Part shown: positions 32,869 through 34,287 of the stretch, in pieces | Layout of the letters: each line of letters starts with the position of its first letter | Position numbering within the stretch: the first letter of the stretch is position 1 | Assembly: GCA_031270985.1 (NCBI GenBank) | Contig: JAISWR010000003.1 | Span: 1-34,287 of the forward strand | Length of the DNA: 34,287 bases | Reading direction: 5' to 3' | DNA from: Bacteroidales bacterium | GTDB taxonomy: Bacteria; Bacteroidota; Bacteroidia; Bacteroidales; UBA4181 | Translations under genes and position numbers: made by a program | The notes under the pieces: model-generated | Seen by the model: the letters and a program-made list of their open reading frames with translations, nothing else | Database searches by the model: none | What the model was told of the DNA's origin: nothing

Positions 32869-33453
32869 CAGCGTGAGTTGTACATTTTTTTCCTTAACCA
32901 GACGACGCAAATTGATGAGCGCATAACGCATCCGTCCCAGCGCGGTGTTGATGCTCACGCCCGTATGGTCGGCTATTTCCTTAAAACTCATATCCCCGTA
33001 ATGTCGCAGCAGAATCACCTCTTTTTGTTCCTGCGGAAGATGATCTACCAGATTGCGCACATCCTCGTATATCTGGTGCTGTACGATATATGTCTCGACT
33101 GTATTTTCCGAGTATTTCGACGAATTGAGCACCGGCACGGTAAGATTGTCGGTAGAGCAAACGTCCAATTGCTTTTCCTGACGGTACATATCTATGATAA
33201 GGTTGTGTGCAATACGCGTCATCCACGGCAAAAACCGCCCAGATTCCGAATAACGACCTTCCGTTAATGACGTAATCGCCTTAAAACATGTTTCCTGAAA
33301 AATATCTTCAGCCACATGCCTGTTTCTTACCGAATAATATATATAGGAAAACAGTTTCTTTTTATGCCTTTCCAGCAATACTTCAAAACTCTTCCCATTA
33401 CCTGCAATAAATTGCTGCACCAAAATTTGGTCTGACAATTCTTGTAACTCCAT
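32866..33453 (-). CDS. ECF (sigma-70 family, RpoE-like) RNA polymerase sigma factor
   Basis: A 195-residue group 4 sigma factor. Region 2 (about 10-90) contains HVAEDIFQETCFKAI and the -10 recognition part FLPWMTRIAHNLIIDMYRQ. Region 4 (about 130-188) contains LPQEQKEVILLRHYGDMSFKEIADHTGVSINTALGRMRYAL, a helix-turn-helix for -35 binding. No sigma region 1 or 3, and no anti-sigma gene (FecR, zinc-binding or otherwise) next to it, so its control is unknown. It lies 33 bp upstream of fumC. Such stand-alone ECF factors are common in Bacteroidales. Confidence 0.95.
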   Translation of the reverse strand: MELQELSDQILVQQFIAGNGKSFEVLLERHKKKLFSYIYYSVRNRHVAEDIFQETCFKAITSLTEGRYSESGRFLPWMTRIAHNLIIDMYRQEKQLDVCSTDNLTVPVLNSSKYSENTVETYIVQHQIYEDVRNLVDHLPQEQKEVILLRHYGDMSFKEIADHTGVSINTALGRMRYALINLRRLVKEKNVQLTL

Positions 33454-33604
33454 CGTTTACAAATATTTGATTGAGAGTAAAGATATCGTATAGGCAATTA
33501 TTTTTAAGGTGTAAAGATAGTCATTTTTTTTATATGCAATATTTTTTATATTTTTTTGACTAATTCTTTTTTGGTCATCATTCACTATTCACTATTCTGA
33601 GGCA

Positions 33605-33720
33605 GGGCAACCACATAGGGTTGCACCCTACCAAGGGCAACCACATAGGATTGCCCCTACCAGAGGCAACCACACAGGGTTGCCACTACCAAGGGCAACC
33701 ACACAGGGTTGCCCCTACAT
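33605..33720. repeat. Four tandem GGGCAACC...GGTTGCCC palindromic repeats
   Basis: Four head-to-tail units (30, 29, 29 and 28 bases) starting at 33605, 33635, 33664 and 33693, each of the form GGGCAACCACAnAGGGTTGCCCCTACCAA with one to three changes. Within each, GGCAACC and GGTTGCC form a hairpin. Units touch directly with no spacer, so this is not CRISPR. Such GGGCAACC repeats are familiar in Bacteroidota intergenic DNA. The surrounding sequence has short TTCACTATTC and TTCTCTATTC repeats. The gap 33454-33733 has no gene; its left part is strongly T-rich. Confidence 0.9.
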
Positions 33721-33733
33721 TATTCTCTATTCT

Positions 33734-34287
33734 CTATTCGTTCATCACTATCTTCACTCTTCTGTTTTTCCGTCGGTTTTCTTCGCCGATGTTGGGTACG
33801 ATGGGTTCTGTTTCGCCTTTGCTGACGGTGCGGATGCGTTCCGGCGCGACGCCTTTTTCCACCAGATAGGCTTTGGCGGCTTCTGCGCGGCGCAGACCAA
33901 TGGACATGTTAACGGCGGGGGTGCCCAGGTCGCAGGTGTGTCCTTCTATCAGCAGCTGTTTGTCTGGGTAGCGCTGCAACAGGGCTGCTTTCTCGTCCAG
34001 TTCCGTTTGGGCGGCAGCAGAAGGCTCGGTGTCGTTGATGCCGTAGTCGGCGACAGGCTGCTGCACCGTTTCCACGGCGGCGACATACTGACGCACCTCT
34101 TCTTGCCGACGCACTTCCTCTTGCCGGAGCGTCTCCCGTACCGTGCGGATGGAGTCGGCGCGTTCGGCAGCGCGGCGTTCGCGCTCTTCGGCAAATGCCT
34201 GCTGGCGGCGCTGCTGTTCCTCCACCTCCTCCTGCGTCTTTTCGACCAGTTGCAGGTCGAAGCGTTTACCGGCCTCCGTGCCTGACG
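33734..34287 (-). CDS. OmpA-family peptidoglycan-binding protein, C-terminal part (cut by window edge)
   Basis: The reading frame stays open to the right edge, so the start lies outside. A GTG at 34225 is unlikely to be the true start, as the open frame continues past it as SGTEAGKRFDLQLVEKTQEEV. The visible 184 residues hold a Glu/Arg-rich segment likely to form a coiled coil (KTQEEVEEQQRRQQAFAEERERRAAERAD onward, about 60 residues). An OmpA C-terminal domain follows: LLIEGHTCDLGTPAVNMSIGLRRAEAAKAYLVEKGV and IRTVSKGETEPIVPNIGEENRRKNRRVKIV, including the Asp and Arg that hold diaminopimelate. It should anchor the outer membrane to peptidoglycan. The N-terminal domain is not visible. Confidence 0.88.
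   Translation of the reverse strand, partial: SGTEAGKRFDLQLVEKTQEEVEEQQRRQQAFAEERERRAAERADSIRTVRETLRQEEVRRQEEVRQYVAAVETVQQPVADYGINDTEPSAAAQTELDEKAALLQRYPDKQLLIEGHTCDLGTPAVNMSIGLRRAEAAKAYLVEKGVAPERIRTVSKGETEPIVPNIGEENRRKNRRVKIVMNE

Noticed and set aside
33605-33720. CRISPR array
   Set aside because: Four palindromic units abut directly with no unique spacers and no cas genes.
33680-34285. Plus-strand frame of 201 codons opposite the OmpA-family gene
   Set aside because: Begins in the hairpin repeats and mirrors the OmpA C-terminal domain gene, which has clear motifs.

Overview
The window reads as a compact chromosomal segment of a Bacteroidota bacterium, almost certainly of the order Bacteroidales. 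The evidence is a SusC/SusD pair with glycoside hydrolases, a PorT-type outer-membrane protein, Bacteroidota-style lipoprotein signals, and repeated TAnnTTTG (-7 type) promoter boxes upstream of genes. Genus cannot be fixed from the sequence. No rRNA, tRNA, insertion sequence, prophage or CRISPR array was found.

Region 1 (1-11,000, all minus strand) is a polysaccharide utilization locus. In transcription order it holds SusC (TonB-dependent transporter with an N-terminal STN domain), SusD (surface glycan-binding lipoprotein), a strong intrinsic terminator, a palindromic repeat, an unassigned lipoprotein resembling six-hairpin glycosidases, a GH43 enzyme with a C-terminal sandwich domain, and a Tat-exported Gfo/Idh/MocA-type protein followed by another terminator. 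The likely target is a hemicellulose or arabinose/xylose-containing glycan, but the substrate is inferred only from GH43.

Region 2 (11,000-16,250, plus strand) starts at a divergent control region with a 23-bp palindrome and carries a tight run of comB (2-phosphosulfolactate phosphatase), an MFS transporter and priA (replication restart helicase). It ends in eight tandem 23-bp repeats in two sequence versions between the convergent priA and CLC genes.

Region 3 (16,245-24,400, minus strand) reads, in transcription order: sufC, a short SufD, a sigma-54 activator without receiver domain, an LptE-like lipoprotein, then two isolated hydrogenase-4/complex-I-like membrane subunits (hyfC-like, hyfE-like) without their usual partners, an outer-membrane beta-barrel candidate, smpB, and a CLC anion transporter with CBS domains.

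Region 4 (24,595-27,800, minus strand) is a reverse-transsulfuration pair: cystathionine beta-synthase and a cystathionine gamma-lyase/synthase-type PLP enzyme. A palindromic candidate operator lies upstream. Together with comB and sufCD this gives the middle of the window a sulfur-metabolism flavour, though there is no sign that these form one regulon.

Region 5 (27,770-34,287) contains a PorT-family protein, mannose-1-phosphate guanylyltransferase and a small unknown ORF (minus), a plus-strand D-Ala-D-Ala carboxypeptidase (peptidase S13), then minus-strand fumC and an ECF sigma factor, an array of four GGGCAACC-type palindromic repeats, and the C-terminal part of an OmpA-family protein cut by the window edge.

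I see no clear novel defence or mobile system. The most unusual points are the sufC-sufD pair lacking sufB/sufS with an abbreviated SufD, the orphan hyfC-hyfE pair, the 23-bp tandem repeat block, and the unassigned glycosidase-like protein.
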